From positions 1,054,001-1,118,000 of the forward strand of contig NC_089454.1 in the NCBI RefSeq assembly GCF_026210795.1: DNA of 64,000 nt, in the 5' to 3' direction. The position numbers and the translations under genes are program-made. Shown here one piece after another: positions 11,336 through 24,655 of the stretch. The notes under the pieces are model-generated. The model worked only from the letters and a program-made list of their open reading frames with translations. It searched no databases and had not been told where the DNA came from. The stretch is from Rhizophagus irregularis. Lineage: Eukaryota; Glomeromycota; Glomeromycetes; Glomerales; Glomeraceae. How positions within the stretch are numbered: the first letter of the stretch is position 1; every line of letters begins with the position of its first letter.

Positions 11336-13011
11336 CTAATATTTACAATAATTTTTTTTTTGTTTTTTGTCAAAACCTTCATGATAATAATCATCGATAT
11401 TTCCCAAAAGAGTTTCATATTTTTTTAACTCAAATTCTAATTTACTTAATTTTTCATTCGTTTGAATATGTTTAACTTCTAATTCGTTATGTTTAACTAA
11501 ATAAGTCATAACCCCAAATCCGCCAAGCTCGTTAAGTTGCTTTTGAATTTCTTCTATAAGGTCCCTTAAAATACCATATTGAAATTCCAAAATTTCTTCT
11601 TTTTTGATTAGTTCATTACGACTTAAATTATCAATATCTTTATCATCAATTGCTTTCCACATTTCAGAAAAATTCACTTTAGTTTTATGTCGTTGATATC
11701 TTGACCATTCCAAGTCAGAATTTATTCCAATGATAGAAGAAGTTATCGCAATGACTAAAATTCCAGATAAAGAAGTTAATGCGGCAATAAACATTCCAAT
11801 TGGTGTTATTGGGATTATATCACCAAATCCAGTTGTTGTCATTGTAGTTATACTCCAATATAAACTGTGAAAAACGGATTGAAATGGACTTTTTTCTCTT
11901 GTTCCATTTGGTAATGTCCTATACCATGAATCTGTAAAAATATCAAATTCACCTCTTTCAGCATAATATATAATGATTGCTGAAATCATTAATATTATTA
12001 AAACATAGACTAAGTTTAAAAATATTCGAATTGATGATAATAAAATTATATTTGTCGCAATCTAAATAAAGATTTAGAATATTAAGATTAATCTTCTCAT
12101 TTATTTTATAAGAGTAAATTTTAAAAATAATTACCAAGAATCCATCAGAATATTTTCCAATACGTTGTAATGAATTGATAATTCTAGTCAAACGTAGAAT
12201 CCTAGTAAATCGAAGAGTCGTATCTTCAGCAAAAGGACTAATTATCTGAAGATAAAAAGGTATGATTGATATCAAATTCAACAAATTGAATGGTTTTATT
12301 GCAAATTTCCATTTATTTGGAGCAGCAAGAAAACATCCAACATATTCTATAGTAAATACTATAACTATCAAAATATCAAACGGGAGCCTAAAAAAAAAAA
12401 TTAGTCATACGCACATATACATTATATATCATATTACGTATATATATACATATAATTACCACAAGTGAACATTCACATTCTTGATCATAAGAAAAGTTGG
12501 CAATGAATCGAGACAAATAATTAATATTGTAGCAAGTGTGCATATATTGGAGAAGAAAGAAAAAGCTAGCGCTTTCTTAGATTGAGGTTCCTCAAAAAAA
12601 TAATATAATTTCTTTTGTAAAGGAGTTTTGTATAGTTCGGATTCGGATTGAGGTTCATACACACATTTTTCCTATCGAATAAATAAAATTACTTTATAAA
12701 AAAAAAAAATATTATTTTAAAGATCATGAGAAGAAGATTATTACCGACGTTTCTTAAATTAATTTTATATTTAAGTGGGTATATAATTTTCTTATGAAAC
12801 TCATTAGGTGGTTCAATAACTTCTGAGATGCTGTAATTGATAAAAATTTTATATAAATTATTTTTTTTAAAAAAAAAAAAATATCCAATCAATTTTAAAA
12901 AAATTTTTATTACGTAGCAGTAACGTTGTTAGAGTTGGAATTGGAATCGATTGTTGCCATTCTTGAAGGAAATTGCGTTTCATCATCCTGTCTATCATTT
13001 GTGATATTCAT
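11336..13011 (-). CDS. Voltage-gated K+ channel, 6-TM Kv-like
   Basis: Exons read right to left: 12914-13011, 12745-12830, 12460-12671, 12135-12387, 11336-12061. The last three are in phase (397 codons) and hold the whole channel. S1 is LAFSFFSNICTLATILIICL; S2 begins DILIVIVFTIEYVGCF; S3 is in FNLLNLISIIPFYLQII; S4 LRFTRILRLTRII has regularly spaced arginines; S5 is in IRIFLNLVYVLIILMISAII. The pore helix and filter TTMTTTGFGD form a K+ selectivity filter (GFGD in place of GYGD), followed by S6. The C-terminus is a charged predicted coiled coil (EIQKQLNELGG onward). It should carry K+ across the plasma or vacuolar membrane under voltage control. Oddity: exons 1 and 2 sum to 184 bases, so joining exon 2 to exon 3 at its consensus donor is out of phase by one. 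Only a non-consensus donor (GTCGGT, four bases upstream) restores the frame. Confidence 0.85.
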
Positions 13012-14359
13012 GATGATTATTTTTTAAAAAAGGATGTGTAAAAAAGGTAAGTTGAATTTATAATAATTTGATATATGTAAATCGTAAATCCATACATAAG
13101 TATCTAACCCTAAAGAATAGAACAAATTGATTAAATTTCCCCCTATAAAATCTGCAACTTACATCATCATTATCTATTAATGTATAAATTAAAAAAGAAA
13201 AATTACGTCAAAAAATTAAAAATTCAAGAACGCCAAATTCGCAGTCAATTCTGCGCGTCAGACCACTTTGGGTTATCTATCATTCATTACTTCTAGTTTT
13301 CTACAGGTTTCATTATTAACGATCAAGTTTTTTTTTTCATTATAAGCGATTAAAAAATCGGTCAATTCCGTAGACTTATAAAACATGTGATCATAATGTG
13401 ACCTGATAAAGATATAACCTAACCTTTTTCTGGTTTTCCTTCTTAGATAACGTCACCAACTTTTTTTAAAATATTGTCACTCGTGACTTCATTATATTTA
13501 TTTAATTATAACGTGATCAATTCTTTTAACTTGAAATGGCGGTATCAACAATTATTTAGACGTGACCAATGTGCCCAATGTGAGGAAATGGAATTTTCTT
13601 ATGTTTCCCATCATTTGAATCATTTGACTTTTTCATAAACATAACTTCCGAAACTTCGAAATTTCGTAACTAAAAATTTAATGCAATTAATGCATAAGCC
13701 GTAAATCAGAATGTAAATGATTAACTAATAATAAATACATTATGCAAGCAAAAAAAAAAAGAGAGAAATTAAATATTTACCAAATAAGTAATTTCCCCAA
13801 ATTTCTAATAATTTTAATTCTAATACATGATTAAAAATTTTTAATTAGTTGGGAGTAAATTATTATTTACAAACGGGATACTCTTCTGAGTAATCTTACC
13901 GCATGTTCTCATTCGCGTTTTTTGTCAAAATCGACCTAATGCAGATTTATTTAACTAAATAAGACGGCATGACCTTATCACTATCAATTTAATTTCAACC
14001 AGTTAAGAGATAAGACACCTGCATCATCTTAAACTTTAAAATGTTTTTTTTATGTTGATTTTTTTTAATTCTCACGCAGCGTTTATTGATAAGATTATCT
14101 TTACGCAAGCAAATATTGTGAAAAATATATAAATAAATATGTAAAGAACCATTTTTTTCAAAAAAAAAAAATTAAATTTTTTTCTTTGGTTTTTTTTTTG
14201 GGAAAAATATATATAAAATATATATATAAATATATATACATAATATACAATTATTTAATAGAATTTTTTTTTTTTTTTTACTACTAATTTTCTCTTTTAA
14301 GTTACGTTACCTTCTTTTATTTGATATAAATTTTATTCCTTTTTGTTCAAAATAAACAA
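13012..14359. other. Divergent intergenic region (1.35 kb)
   Basis: Lies between the divergently transcribed channel and methyltransferase genes, so it holds both promoters. No gene recognised. T/A tracts become dense from 14150 to 14280, just upstream of the methyltransferase ATG. Confidence 0.5.
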
Positions 14360-15682
14360 ATGTTTCGAGATACACAATGGATCAGTGATTCAAAAGTGAA
14401 AAATAAAAAAAATAAAGCCAAGCGAAGACATACTGATCCAAGTTCTGATACTTCATCAACAACATCATCTGATAAAGCCAGTCAACTTAGTAATAGTGAT
14501 GAAATATTGACAATAAACTCATTTTATGACCCTTTGCCACCTTCAGATCCAAAAGTATTACGAAATATCGAAGGAGGGGAATATTTTTTACCAAGCGCTG
14601 ATAAAAATATTGAAAGATTACAAATGCAACACTATTTATTTAGTAAATGTGTTTGGAGAAGTAATTATTCTTCTCCACTTGAAGAAAATTTTGAGCTTGG
14701 GGGCGCAAAAGTATTGGATGTTCAGTAAGTTAACTGATTAATTTGCATTGTTTTACTTTTTTGCTTGCTTTGTATTTATTTAATCTGAACTTAGATGTGG
14801 AAGTGGAATTTGGATGAGCGATTTAGCTACGGAATATTCTAATTCAACATTTGTTGGTATAGATGATGATGCGGAACGTGCAAGAATAGAAATGGAATTA
14901 CCCAATGCCGCATTTCTTCATCACAATCTAATGGAAGGGTTACCTTTTCCTGATGATACTTTTGATTTCGTACACCAAAGATTTTTTACTTCTGTGAATG
15001 AAGCTGATTGGGAAAACTATATTCTACCAGAGATTGTTAGAATATTGAAACCTGGAGGATGGGTAGAGTTAATGGAAATGCAACCTTTGTCCAATGCTGG
15101 TCATACGACGAAAAAAATATTTAAAGCTTGTAAGTATAATAAGAACTTGTTAAATATGTGTTAATTACGTCAAGACTTTATTATTTACTAATCTAGTTTT
15201 TATTAATAGATGATGAATTTAATTTGAAAATAGGAATTCATCAATTAAATCCTTGTGTGTTTCAAAAAGCTTTAACCTCCAACAAGATGATTGATTCTAG
15301 CACCGTACATTCAGATCATAGAATTACTCCACTTTTCGGTGGAAGACTTTCTCAACTGGTAATTAATTCGATTCAATACGATATTGGCGTTTAATCTTTC
15401 CGTGATGATTTACGAGATACTATATATACATATATTTAGGTTTGTCAGAATCTCTTTAAACGGTTAGAATTAAAGAAAAAAGAATTTTGTGAATTTATGA
15501 ATATGAATGAATCAGAATTTAATGGAGCCATAAATACTATGTACGATGAAGTAAATAAACTCAAGACTTATTGTAAGACATACAGGTATTTTTGTTTTTG
15601 GTTACAATCTTATTTAATATTAAAATGTGAAATTCATTTATTTCTTTTGATTTTTAGAGTTTACGGAAAAAAAAGTTCATGA
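14360..15682 (+). CDS. SAM-dependent methyltransferase, UMTA/LaeA-like
   Basis: Five exons, 14360-14724, 14795-15129, 15210-15358, 15440-15585 and 15658-15682 (1020 bases, 339 residues), all GT-AG and in phase. The N-terminal ~75 residues are Ser/Thr/Lys-rich and probably disordered. Then comes the class I methyltransferase fold: lead-in LQMQHYLFSKCVWRSNYSSP, SAM-binding motif I VLDVQCGSGIW spanning the first intron, an acidic end of beta-2 (VGIDDD), FPDDTFDFVHQRF, and post-motif LKPGGWVELME. The C-terminal lobe is all-helical. This arrangement is typical of fungal UMTA/LaeA-like methyltransferases. LaeA is a nuclear regulator of secondary metabolism, but most members have unknown substrates, so no specific reaction is claimed. 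A paralogue sits at 24656-25604 with one intron in the same place. Confidence 0.9.
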
Positions 15683-16163
15683 TGTATGGTGTATGATTTA
15701 TGATGGTGATGTGTAATGTGTCCATGGTTGTAATATAATATCATTGTAAGTTGTATATAGATTATGCCCCCTTTTTTTGCTTGATCATTTAGAATATTAT
15801 TAAATTAACTTTGTAAATTTCCTACAATTAGTTCTTTCTAATTTATATTTTAATTTCATAGAATTTTTGGATATATTGATTTATATTTTATTTTATTTTT
15901 ATTTATTTTTATTACATAGAGATAACATAGGCAATGATGGGATATATTATTGATTTGTAATTTGTATATAGTTATATATTTGATTAATGTATAAAATATT
16001 TTCGATCCTTTTTAGAAATTCATATATAGTTTATTATTTATTTAGAACACAAAATTATTTATTATATATAAATAAATAGAACGTTTTTTTTTAAAGAATT
16101 GATTTAATTATTGTAGATATAGTATGAATAATTTGGTATAACTGAGTATGTGATAGGCACGCG

Positions 16164-16179
16164 TGTGTCACGTGACACA
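16164..16179. promoter_or_regulatory. 16-bp perfect palindrome with CACGTG core
   Basis: TGTGTCACGTGACACA is perfectly self-complementary and centred on the E-box CACGTG, the site bound by bHLH factors such as fungal Pho4- or Cbf1-like proteins. It lies about 480 bp downstream of the first methyltransferase, with no obvious gene immediately beside it. A role is only inferred. Confidence 0.4.
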
Positions 16180-17789
16180 TCATTAACGTTGAAGATTGTG
16201 TAATTAAAATCCTGTCACTAAAATGCTTTAAATAGACAATTACTTTTTGTATAACAATCCGCTATCTTTACATTTGTAGCAATTGATAACCCTTTTTTTT
16301 TTTAATATTCAAGAATTTACCCAAATATGATAATTCAATTAATAATTTGAGGAACTCTTTCTTTCTAAAATCTCATATCTGAGTAGATCAATTTTGAAAT
16401 TTTTATCAAATTGGGTCTATCAGTATCTATTTAATCCGGGTTTTCATTAATTCCGATAAATTTTCGGATAATCATATCGTTTATCGTTAAAATTATTTTC
16501 ATTCTCAACTTAACCAAATTTGTATTTAAAAAAAAAAAAAAATTGATAAAATAATACATTTTAAACGCGTTGTTTACTATCATAAATAATATACTTCATT
16601 GAATGGTCAAAATTTGAAAGGTTTATAAACTATAAATAGTTGATGATAAAAAGGTTTATTTATCGTAAAAGAAAAAGAGGACTATCACTATAAATTAATC
16701 TTTACTTGTACATCTTTGTTAATCCTTTGATAAAGTTTAGATAAGAAAGAATTTACAACTAAATTTAGTTAGATTTTCTTTTTTGTAATAGGTATGAGAA
16801 AAGTTCTTGTAAAATGAATGATAACGAATTTTTTTTTTGTAAACTAAAGCACTAAATTAGAAGAAAACAAGAAAGGGGAAGAAAGCCACCAGATTAGAAG
16901 AAAGGTACTAAATTAGAATTTGTTTTCCAATTTGGTTTCTGACACATGAATAAAAAGCATCAAGATAGAAAAAAAATTATTTTACTTTACGATAAGGTCA
17001 TTTTCTCGTGATTGGGCGGTTGGGCGGTCAGTTCATGATAAAGGAAGGAGTCATTGATAAAAGAAAATAACAATTTATCTAATTATATATATATATCAAA
17101 ATAATTATATTTAGCCAGCCAATTATCTGTTGAGGTCGGGTAAACTGTTCTTATCAAACTGCCTGTTAAGGATATACAATAGTTCGTTTTTTACCTTATT
17201 TCTTGCAATAATCACGTAAAAGATTAATTATAAACCGGTAGAAGAATAACATCAATTAATAACAATAGATTTTTTTTTTATTATTTTATAATCTTTTTTT
17301 TTTATTATAAAAAATTGGTGAGGTTTTCTTCAAATATATATATTTTTTTATTACTACATTTTTTAAAGAATTTTCTTTCTTCACTTTTAACGACTTTAAC
17401 GACGATTAAAAATTATTGGTTCATGTAAAATCATTGGTTCACAATAAAATTATTGGAACATGTTTTTAATTTAATTCTTTGCAGTATTCTTGCATTATTT
17501 ATTCAAATTTACAATTAAGCAATTATGAATTTGAATCAAAGAATCATAAAATTATGAAAGCGAATCTCTACCCTTACTCATAGTAAAGTTCAATATATCC
17601 TCCTTAATAATTTTCAAATAATGATATACAGTATATCCTTTTCATATTAGTTTAATTAGCTAAAACAAAATCCCGACTATTAATTAGTGATCTGAGAACA
17701 CTATTATAAACAATACCGGGCTGTCTAAGATAATTTTGGAATGCAGAAATAAAATCGTTTGGGGTATCAGCGCCCATTCATGCACTATA

Positions 17790-18075
17790 TTCTCTTTATA
17801 AAAGTTTCGCATATCCTTTTTATAAAAGTTTATATCCTCTTTATAAAGTTCAATTAAGTACTATATCCTCAATTAATGTAATATATCTTCTTTTATAAAA
17901 GTTCAATCAATTAACGAATCATTGCACATTCATAGGGATTATTTGCGCCCAAGTATAGGAGGAATTACTTCACATTCCATTTACCCTCGCCCATACTAGG
18001 ATTATTTGCCCGAGTATTATCGTCTACTGCCCATAGATATACCTACTATATCCCCTTTTATAAAAGTTCAATTTC
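17790..18075. repeat. Degenerate short tandem phrases (atatcctctttataaaagttcaat)
   Basis: At least five variants of the phrase tatatcc(t/c)(c/t)ttttataaaagttcaat occur in this interval (about 17800, 17820, 17835, 17885 and 18050). They are AT-rich and non-coding. They look like decayed tandem or dispersed minisatellite units. Confidence 0.5.
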
Positions 18076-19149
18076 TTCCAGAGTTTAGTTGATCTAGGAA
18101 GCTGCTGCTGCTGAAATTCATAAACGCGTTTATGGATTCAGTTAAGTACAAGACGTACAAGTAATTACGTAGATATACTATTTTCAAATATGTAAAATCT
18201 AAAATCTTCAAAAGTTCAGTATAGTCTCATCATGTGGAGGCTCAATGGGCAGTATTTTCAGGATGGCAAAAAAAGTCATTTAAATTATTTACTAAAATAA
18301 TTAAATAAAGCGCCAAAAATAAATTTGGATGTTCAGAACTATAGCGTTTAAGTATATTGTTTCAGTTATCTTATTATAAAGAAAGTACTGTATAACTCAA
18401 AATTGTGATGGGATCAAAATTTTCTAAAATAAAAATTTAAATTTTAAAGTTATCAATACTATGGTCCAAATTTGAATATTTGAATATAGTCAACTTTCCT
18501 TAAATGCGCCCTTTATAAATGTACCCATTATGTATACCCTCCCTAAATGTACCCTCTGGTTAGGTATGATCTCTAATTATTTACTCTTTATAAAATGCAC
18601 ACCCTCTCTAAATGCACTGTTACAAAAAAATTATGTATATAATTCCAAGGGGTGAGTTGACTGTATTGTATCTGTTGTCTTAATATAAACTCTTTTCAAG
18701 GTTTAAGAACTCAAAACTGTGATGAGATCAAAATTCACGTATATTACTAAATTAATTTTACGCTCTCTAAGATCTTTTTATAAACTCTTTCCAAAATATA
18801 AGAACTCAAAATTGTGATGATATCAAATTTATGCATTATTTATGCTTATTTCTGAATTAAAAAAAATATATTATTATCAAATCAATTAAATATAAATAAT
18901 TTATAATATCTTTATTAACTTCTGATAGGTGGACAACAGCAACATCATCAAGAAGAACAATCTTCACAATCTTTAGGTGAGGATCCATTCATATCATCGC
19001 TTCATCAATTTTAATACGTTATTTAACGCGCTTAGGTACGAACGCAACTGCAACTTCTACAAAAGAAATTATAAGCCTACTCCCGAAGTGCAATGAAAGT
19101 GTTAAAAATAACGGTATTTCTAAATTAAATCTACTTTTAAATTAAATTT

Positions 19150-19315
19150 AAAAGTTCTTTGACGCTGTTTTGGTGATGCAATTTTGTGAGAAGACAAGTG
19201 TCTTCTTAAAATAGAAGTTCCTGATCTGATCGAAAATATAGCATTACATTTTCGACAAACAGGACGACCAGGATATTTGCATCAAAGTGACATACGGATA
19301 ACTTAGTTCTCCTCA
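19150..19315 (-). pseudogene. BED zinc-finger fragment, copy 1
   Basis: Read on the minus strand, this copy gives CRKCNAIFSIRSGTSILRR followed directly by HLSSHKIASPK. It has the Cys-x2-Cys and His-x3-His pairs and the SGTS-L-RHL signature of BED fingers found at the N-terminus of hAT-family transposases and derived DNA-binding proteins. The WDHF portion seen in copy 2 is disrupted here by a ~13-base deletion. There is no downstream transposase core, so I treat it as a relic. Confidence 0.55.
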
Positions 19316-19540
19316 CTCTCAAAGCTATCAATTTGATATTGTATCAGATGATGATATCAAATTTATACATTTATGCTTATTTCTGAATTATTTTTTTTAA
19401 AAAAAAAATTTTAATACGCTTTATTTCATAAGGTACTGCAACTTCTACAAAAAACATTATAAGCCTACTCCCGAAGTGCAATGAAAGTGTTAAAAATAAC
19501 GGTATTTCTAAATTAAATCTACTTTTAAATTAAATTTAAA

Positions 19541-19715
19541 AGTTCTTTGACGCCGTTTTGGTGATGCAATTTTGTGAGAAGACAGGTGTCTTCTTAAATA
19601 GAAGTTCCTGATCTAGTCGAAAATACAACATTACATTTTCGACAAACGGGACGACCAGGATATTTGGCTGTTTTAGCATCAAAGTGATCCCATACGGATG
19701 ACTTAGCTCAAAGCT
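19541..19715 (-). pseudogene. BED zinc-finger fragment, copy 2 (frameshifted)
   Basis: Minus strand gives SSVWDHFDAKTAKYPGRPVC then RKCNVVFSTRSGTSI and a stop, where one base is missing relative to copy 1. The complete WDHF...C-x2-C front half is present here and absent in copy 1, so the two copies are complementary. Broken; unlikely to be functional. Confidence 0.55.
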
Positions 19716-19937
19716 ATCAATTTGATATTGTATCAGATGATGATATCAAATTTATACATTTATGCTTATTTCTAAATTATTTTTTTTAAAAAAAAAATTT
19801 TAATACGCTTTATTTCATAAGGTACGAACCGCAACTACAACTTCTACAAAAAAAATTATAAGCCTACTCCCGAAGTGCAATGAAAGTGTAAAAATAACGG
19901 TATTTCTAAATAAATCTACTTTTTAAATTAAATTTAA

Positions 19938-20065
19938 AAGTTCTTTGACGCCGTTTTGACGATGCAATGACAAGTATTTTCTTAAAGTAGAAGTTCCTGA
20001 TTTGGCCCAAAATACAGCATTACATTTTCGACAAACAGGACGACCATACGGATGACTTAGTTCTT
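19938..20065 (-). pseudogene. BED zinc-finger fragment, copy 3 (most decayed)
   Basis: Retains the Cys-x2-Cys half and the SGTS-like segment, but has lost sequence on both sides relative to copies 1 and 2. Recognised only through alignment to the other two copies. Confidence 0.45.
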
Positions 20066-20100
20066 CCTACTTTCAAAGCTATCAATATATTGTATCAGTT

Positions 20101-23100
20101 ATCTTTATTATAAACTCTTTCCAAAGTATTAGAACTCAAAAATTGGGATGATAGCATTTATTGCGTATTTTTGCGTATTTCTAAATTCAAACCAGCGGCC
20201 GATCACGAAAGAATAAAATAATAAATTTCTTTGAATTTTTTTTTTTTTTTTGGTAAAAAAAAAATTCATGACTTGGTACTTTTGTCAAGTTGGGTACCTT
20301 TACCTCAGCTTTGGTTGTTAATAATTTGTATGGGAGTATGGGAGTACAGTACAATATTTGGCAAAACAGGATAGAGAGTACAAAAAAATAATATTAGGTT
20401 CAAAAAACGTTATGATAACATTCACATTGGTTGACAGCAATAAAGAGATGCACACGATGCAACATTTCATCAGATCATAAACAGAAAGGCATGAAAAGAA
20501 CCTCATAAACAAAAAGAACATCTTTTTCAGTAAGTATAATAATAATAATAATAATAAATAATAATAATAAATAACAGATAATAATAATAATAGATTAAAA
20601 GATTATTATATTGGATTATCAGGTTAAAAAATCGAGTTTTTGGTTAAACAAAGAAAAAGTTTTTTAAGGGATAAAAAAGTTAACAACATTTATGTTTATA
20701 TTTTTTTTTCATGAGAAAAGAAATTTAATAATTATTCGCCAATCATAAATAATCAAGTTCATGCATTATTTAACTTGTTTCTAATAAAAAAAACCTTGTG
20801 TTTATAAAAAAAAACCCATCAATGAATATTTATATCGAAATTACTATGATTAAAATTTCCATCATTAAACAGTTTATCACTCGCGTGGAGATTTGATTTT
20901 TTTTTTTTCTTGGCGAAAAATTTAAAGTAAGGGATATGATTCGTTGTGTTACATGAATGTAAAAGATTATGAAATCTTTTCTGTAACACGATACAAAGCT
21001 TTTATAATTAAGAGGATCATATGATATAAGATCAATAGTTATTTTTCCAAGATTGAAAAAGATTGAAAATTTCCTAACTAGAAAAAATAATTTTTTTTTA
21101 CCCACTCAAAATATTAATTACACAAAATAAAAAAAAATGCAAAACGGTACAAAAAACAACGTACAAAAAAAAATTTTTTTTTTTTTACGTAATAAAAATC
21201 CAGTAAAACTAAAAAAACTAAAAAAAGATAAATTTTCGTTCTTACTCCGATTAGTTCATAAAAAACCAGTTATACTTAAATGGTATTAAGACAATCCGAA
21301 GGAGAAAAATACTAAAAAATAAAATAACAATTTTGCATGTGATTTATCACACTACATCATCTTTATCCAATTATACATGATTTCGATTGTCTAATTGTTT
21401 ACATTTGTAACTTGATCGTGGGGACAACTGTGTAATTAGTGTAATTAGTGTAATTAGATCGTTATTCATATTGGTTACATATATTTGACGAACCGACCGA
21501 CAACTGACAGTAGATCATTGATGCTCATAATCCTACACATTTTTGTATAAGATGATGTTACACCAGTTAAATTACGTCTTAGAAAAAAAGAAAGACGAAA
21601 GAAAAGGGAAATGTATATTCATGTATTAAGAATGGGAATACAATTTAAAAATATTCATATGAATGAAAAAAGAATAAAGAAGTAATATGATTTAATATAT
21701 TTTTTAATATTTTTTATGAAAGAAAAAGAAAGAATTCTTATGATACATGTAACAATTTCCAAAAGATTTTTATTGTAACATTTTCCAAAAGACTTATTGT
21801 AACTTATTATATAAGTTTCAAATTTATAGATCATGAATGGAATAAAAGTCGAGAAAAAAGAAAAAAATGGTTATGACGGGTTCGATGGTTTCGTTTTAAA
21901 ATAAAAAACTTTTTTATTAATTTATTTATTTATTTATTTATTTATTGGTATACAATAATATTTATAATAATATTTATAATATATATTTATATATATATAA
22001 ATATCGTATATTCCGCATGGTTTAGTAATTGATTAAAGATCAAAAAAAAAAAAAAATCTTGAAATTAAAAATAGGTCAATTAAAAAAAAAGTACTATAAA
22101 TAAAAATAAAATTAAAGTTAGAATTTAAAAAAAGAATTTTCTAAAATTTCTAAAATTTTCTAAAAAAGATAAATGATAACTTATTGTTAAAAACATTATC
22201 TCCGAAATTTTTTTTTCTTAAAATGAAGGTTCATGTTTAGTCATGTTTATCATTTCAGTGTCAATAAACGATTAATGACGAATATTTATATTAAAGAAAA
22301 TCACCACGCGGAAGTACAAATCACCCCAAAGAAAAATTTTATTTGGTTAAAAGAAATTAAAAAAAAGAAAAAAAAGAAAAAAAAAAAAAAACGAAATAAT
22401 TTTTTCGATGATAATTCCGGGTGGGGGATGATCTCATGTATTTGATATTAAGATATTTGAAATATTTAAATATGTAATAATCCATGTATCAATTGTATCA
22501 TCATGTAAGCAAAAGAAAAAGAATTCTTTAAAATTCTTCTTTCAAAGAAATCTAATATCTTTTAAAGTTTATAGTTTATAGTTTATGCAAAGGTGATTTA
22601 ATTGTGTTCATTATACAATAAAGACCTTTTCAAAGAAGATTAAGAAGATTTTTTTTAAAACGTGGGAAACACGTTTCATAATAAAGTTTTATATTAAAGG
22701 TAATAATAACAATAAAGACTGATAAAGAGAATAGAACAAAGGGAAACAAAAAAAAAAAAAATTTTTTTTTTCATTGATAAATTAATCTAAATTGAAACAA
22801 TCATTGTGCTGTAAATAAATAATATGAATAAATAAATAAATAAATAAATAATATATATATATAATATATATATATATATTAAAACCCGGGTGTACGTAAT
22901 TTCATATAGTTGCATTATCTACAAATTTATATTTATTATTAATTGTTATTTCGTTGTTTCTTAAAATTACTTGTTACTTTGTAAAATAAAACTACTTGTA
23001 TAATATATTAATTACTAAGTCTTTGTAATTATGGTTTTACAATGAGTATCACAATTCCAATACCATGAATGGTAGTTCATTTAAAAAAAGATCCACGAAT

Positions 23101-24655
23101 AAACTTTAAAGGAATTTTCCTTGACAAATCTATCTCATGAAAAAAAAAAAGTGACGAATTAAATCTAGAAAAAGAAAGAAAAATAAATAAAATAAAATAA
23201 AATAAAATAAAATAAAATAAAATAAAAGATTATTTATAATTATAATAAATTAATAATTTTAATAAATAATAGTTATAATAAAATTTATTATTATTATTTT
23301 AATTTTCTTTATTTTTTTTTTATTTATATATTTATATATATATCATATATATTATTATATACAATTATACAAAATACAATATATATAATATATATATTAC
23401 AGTATATATTATAAATAAAATTTCAGAATATCACACAAAGGTCTTAATTAAAAATTACTGTGGGTAAAATTTTATAAATATTTAAATAATAAAAAAACTG
23501 GTAAATGAAACTCATTGACAAACACACATGGGAAAATTATTTAAAAAAAGTTTAAATCTTGTATTTCGATGTATTTTCGGAATTAAAGAAGACATTTTCC
23601 TTTTAGCCGATTTTTAGAAAAACTTTTTTTAAAGTAAGACAAAGATATAGAATTCGCATGTAACATGCAGTGTAATTAAACCTAAAATGGACCTTTAATC
23701 CAATCTTTTTCTTTTCGATGATAATTGTATTGGTTATGCAAACGAACATGCGTTACATTTAAAAAGTTGATCTGACGTGATTTCCAATTTATTAAAAATA
23801 CTTTTAAAAAAAAAAGATAGATATCTATAATCTATTACCTAAACTTGACAATTCATGCTATATTGGTTATTCTATTGTATCTATTGTATCATATTGTATC
23901 GTGGGGTTAAAATCATTCTTTTCGTCTCACAAAGATTTTTTGTGTCAATTGATTTGCTGAGAATTTTATTAAAGCTTAAATAAACTAGTTTTTTTTATCA
24001 TCATCATTATGAGAGAATTTAGAGTATTTATGATTTTTTTTTATGTAATAATAAACTTTAAAAAAAAAATGTTTTTTTTTTTATCACATCTTATTAATTA
24101 TGTAAAATTGATAAGATATAAAATTCAAAAAAAAAAGCGTGGGCACAAATGCTTTTTCTGGTGTTACTTTCCATATTTGCTGAAAAACATTACCATGCGA
24201 TTTTCCATTGCAGATACGTTTTTGTATTTCTTGTATCTCTTGTATTTTCTATTTGGACCGATGATAATATGATATGCAATACAACATTAAGATTTTTTTA
24301 AAATATTTTTTTTTTTTTTTTTTGATAAAAATTATTTAAAAAGGTTGCCAGTATTTTTACCTACAAAAAAAAAAGAAAAAAAAAATGAAAAAAAGTTATG
24401 TATATATAAAAAATAAATAAAATAAAATAACAATTATATATATATATATATTTTATATTTTTTTCCCGGTTTTTTTTTTAAAAAAAAAAAAATTCATTCA
24501 ATTATTCTCTCTTTTTCAGGTAATTTGTTTTACTTGTCATTTTTTTTTTTTTGTTAATCCTTCTGATTTGACTCTCATTCATACTAAATATTTTTTGTAA
24601 AAATTAATTCAAAGAGTGAGAGACATTTTTTTTTTACGTGATTCCCTAAATAATA
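20101..24655. other. Non-coding AT-rich region with microsatellites
   Basis: No supported gene. Simple-sequence tracts include (AAT)n at about 20538-20592, gtgtaattagtgtaattag-type triplication at 21431-21458, (TTTA)n near 21917-21945, and A-rich stretches at 22360-22395. Open frames at 20318-20521, 20830-21105, 22233-22445 and 24009-24272 are short, Phe/Lys-rich and match nothing I know. Confidence 0.5.
23188..23229. repeat. (AAATA)n microsatellite
   Basis: A run of about eight aaata units, preceded by aaataaataaa. Simple tandem repeat without coding potential. Confidence 0.85.

Larger units (their letters stand above)
15683..18900. other. Long non-coding AT-rich region
   Basis: No intact gene on either strand. 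Contains a 16-bp palindrome (16164-16179) and a cluster of short degenerate repeats at 17790-18075. At 18500-18650 there is a run of related phrases (ccctccctaaatgtaccc and similar). Phrases such as aagaactcaaaa(c/t)tgtgatga recur at about 18383-18406, 18705-18728 and 18799-18822 and foreshadow the larger tandem repeat that follows. Confidence 0.5.
19030..20100. repeat. Three-copy ~390-bp tandem repeat carrying BED zinc-finger relics
   Basis: Near-identical blocks begin at about 19034, 19432 and 19821. Each contains the phrase attataagcctactcccgaa and ends with a shared tail that includes agctatcaattt. Copies are 385-400 bp and differ by small indels. On the minus strand each copy encodes part of a BED-type zinc finger (listed separately). 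The third copy is the most eroded. Recent local duplication of a transposon-derived or transposase-derived gene fragment is the simplest reading. Confidence 0.88.
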
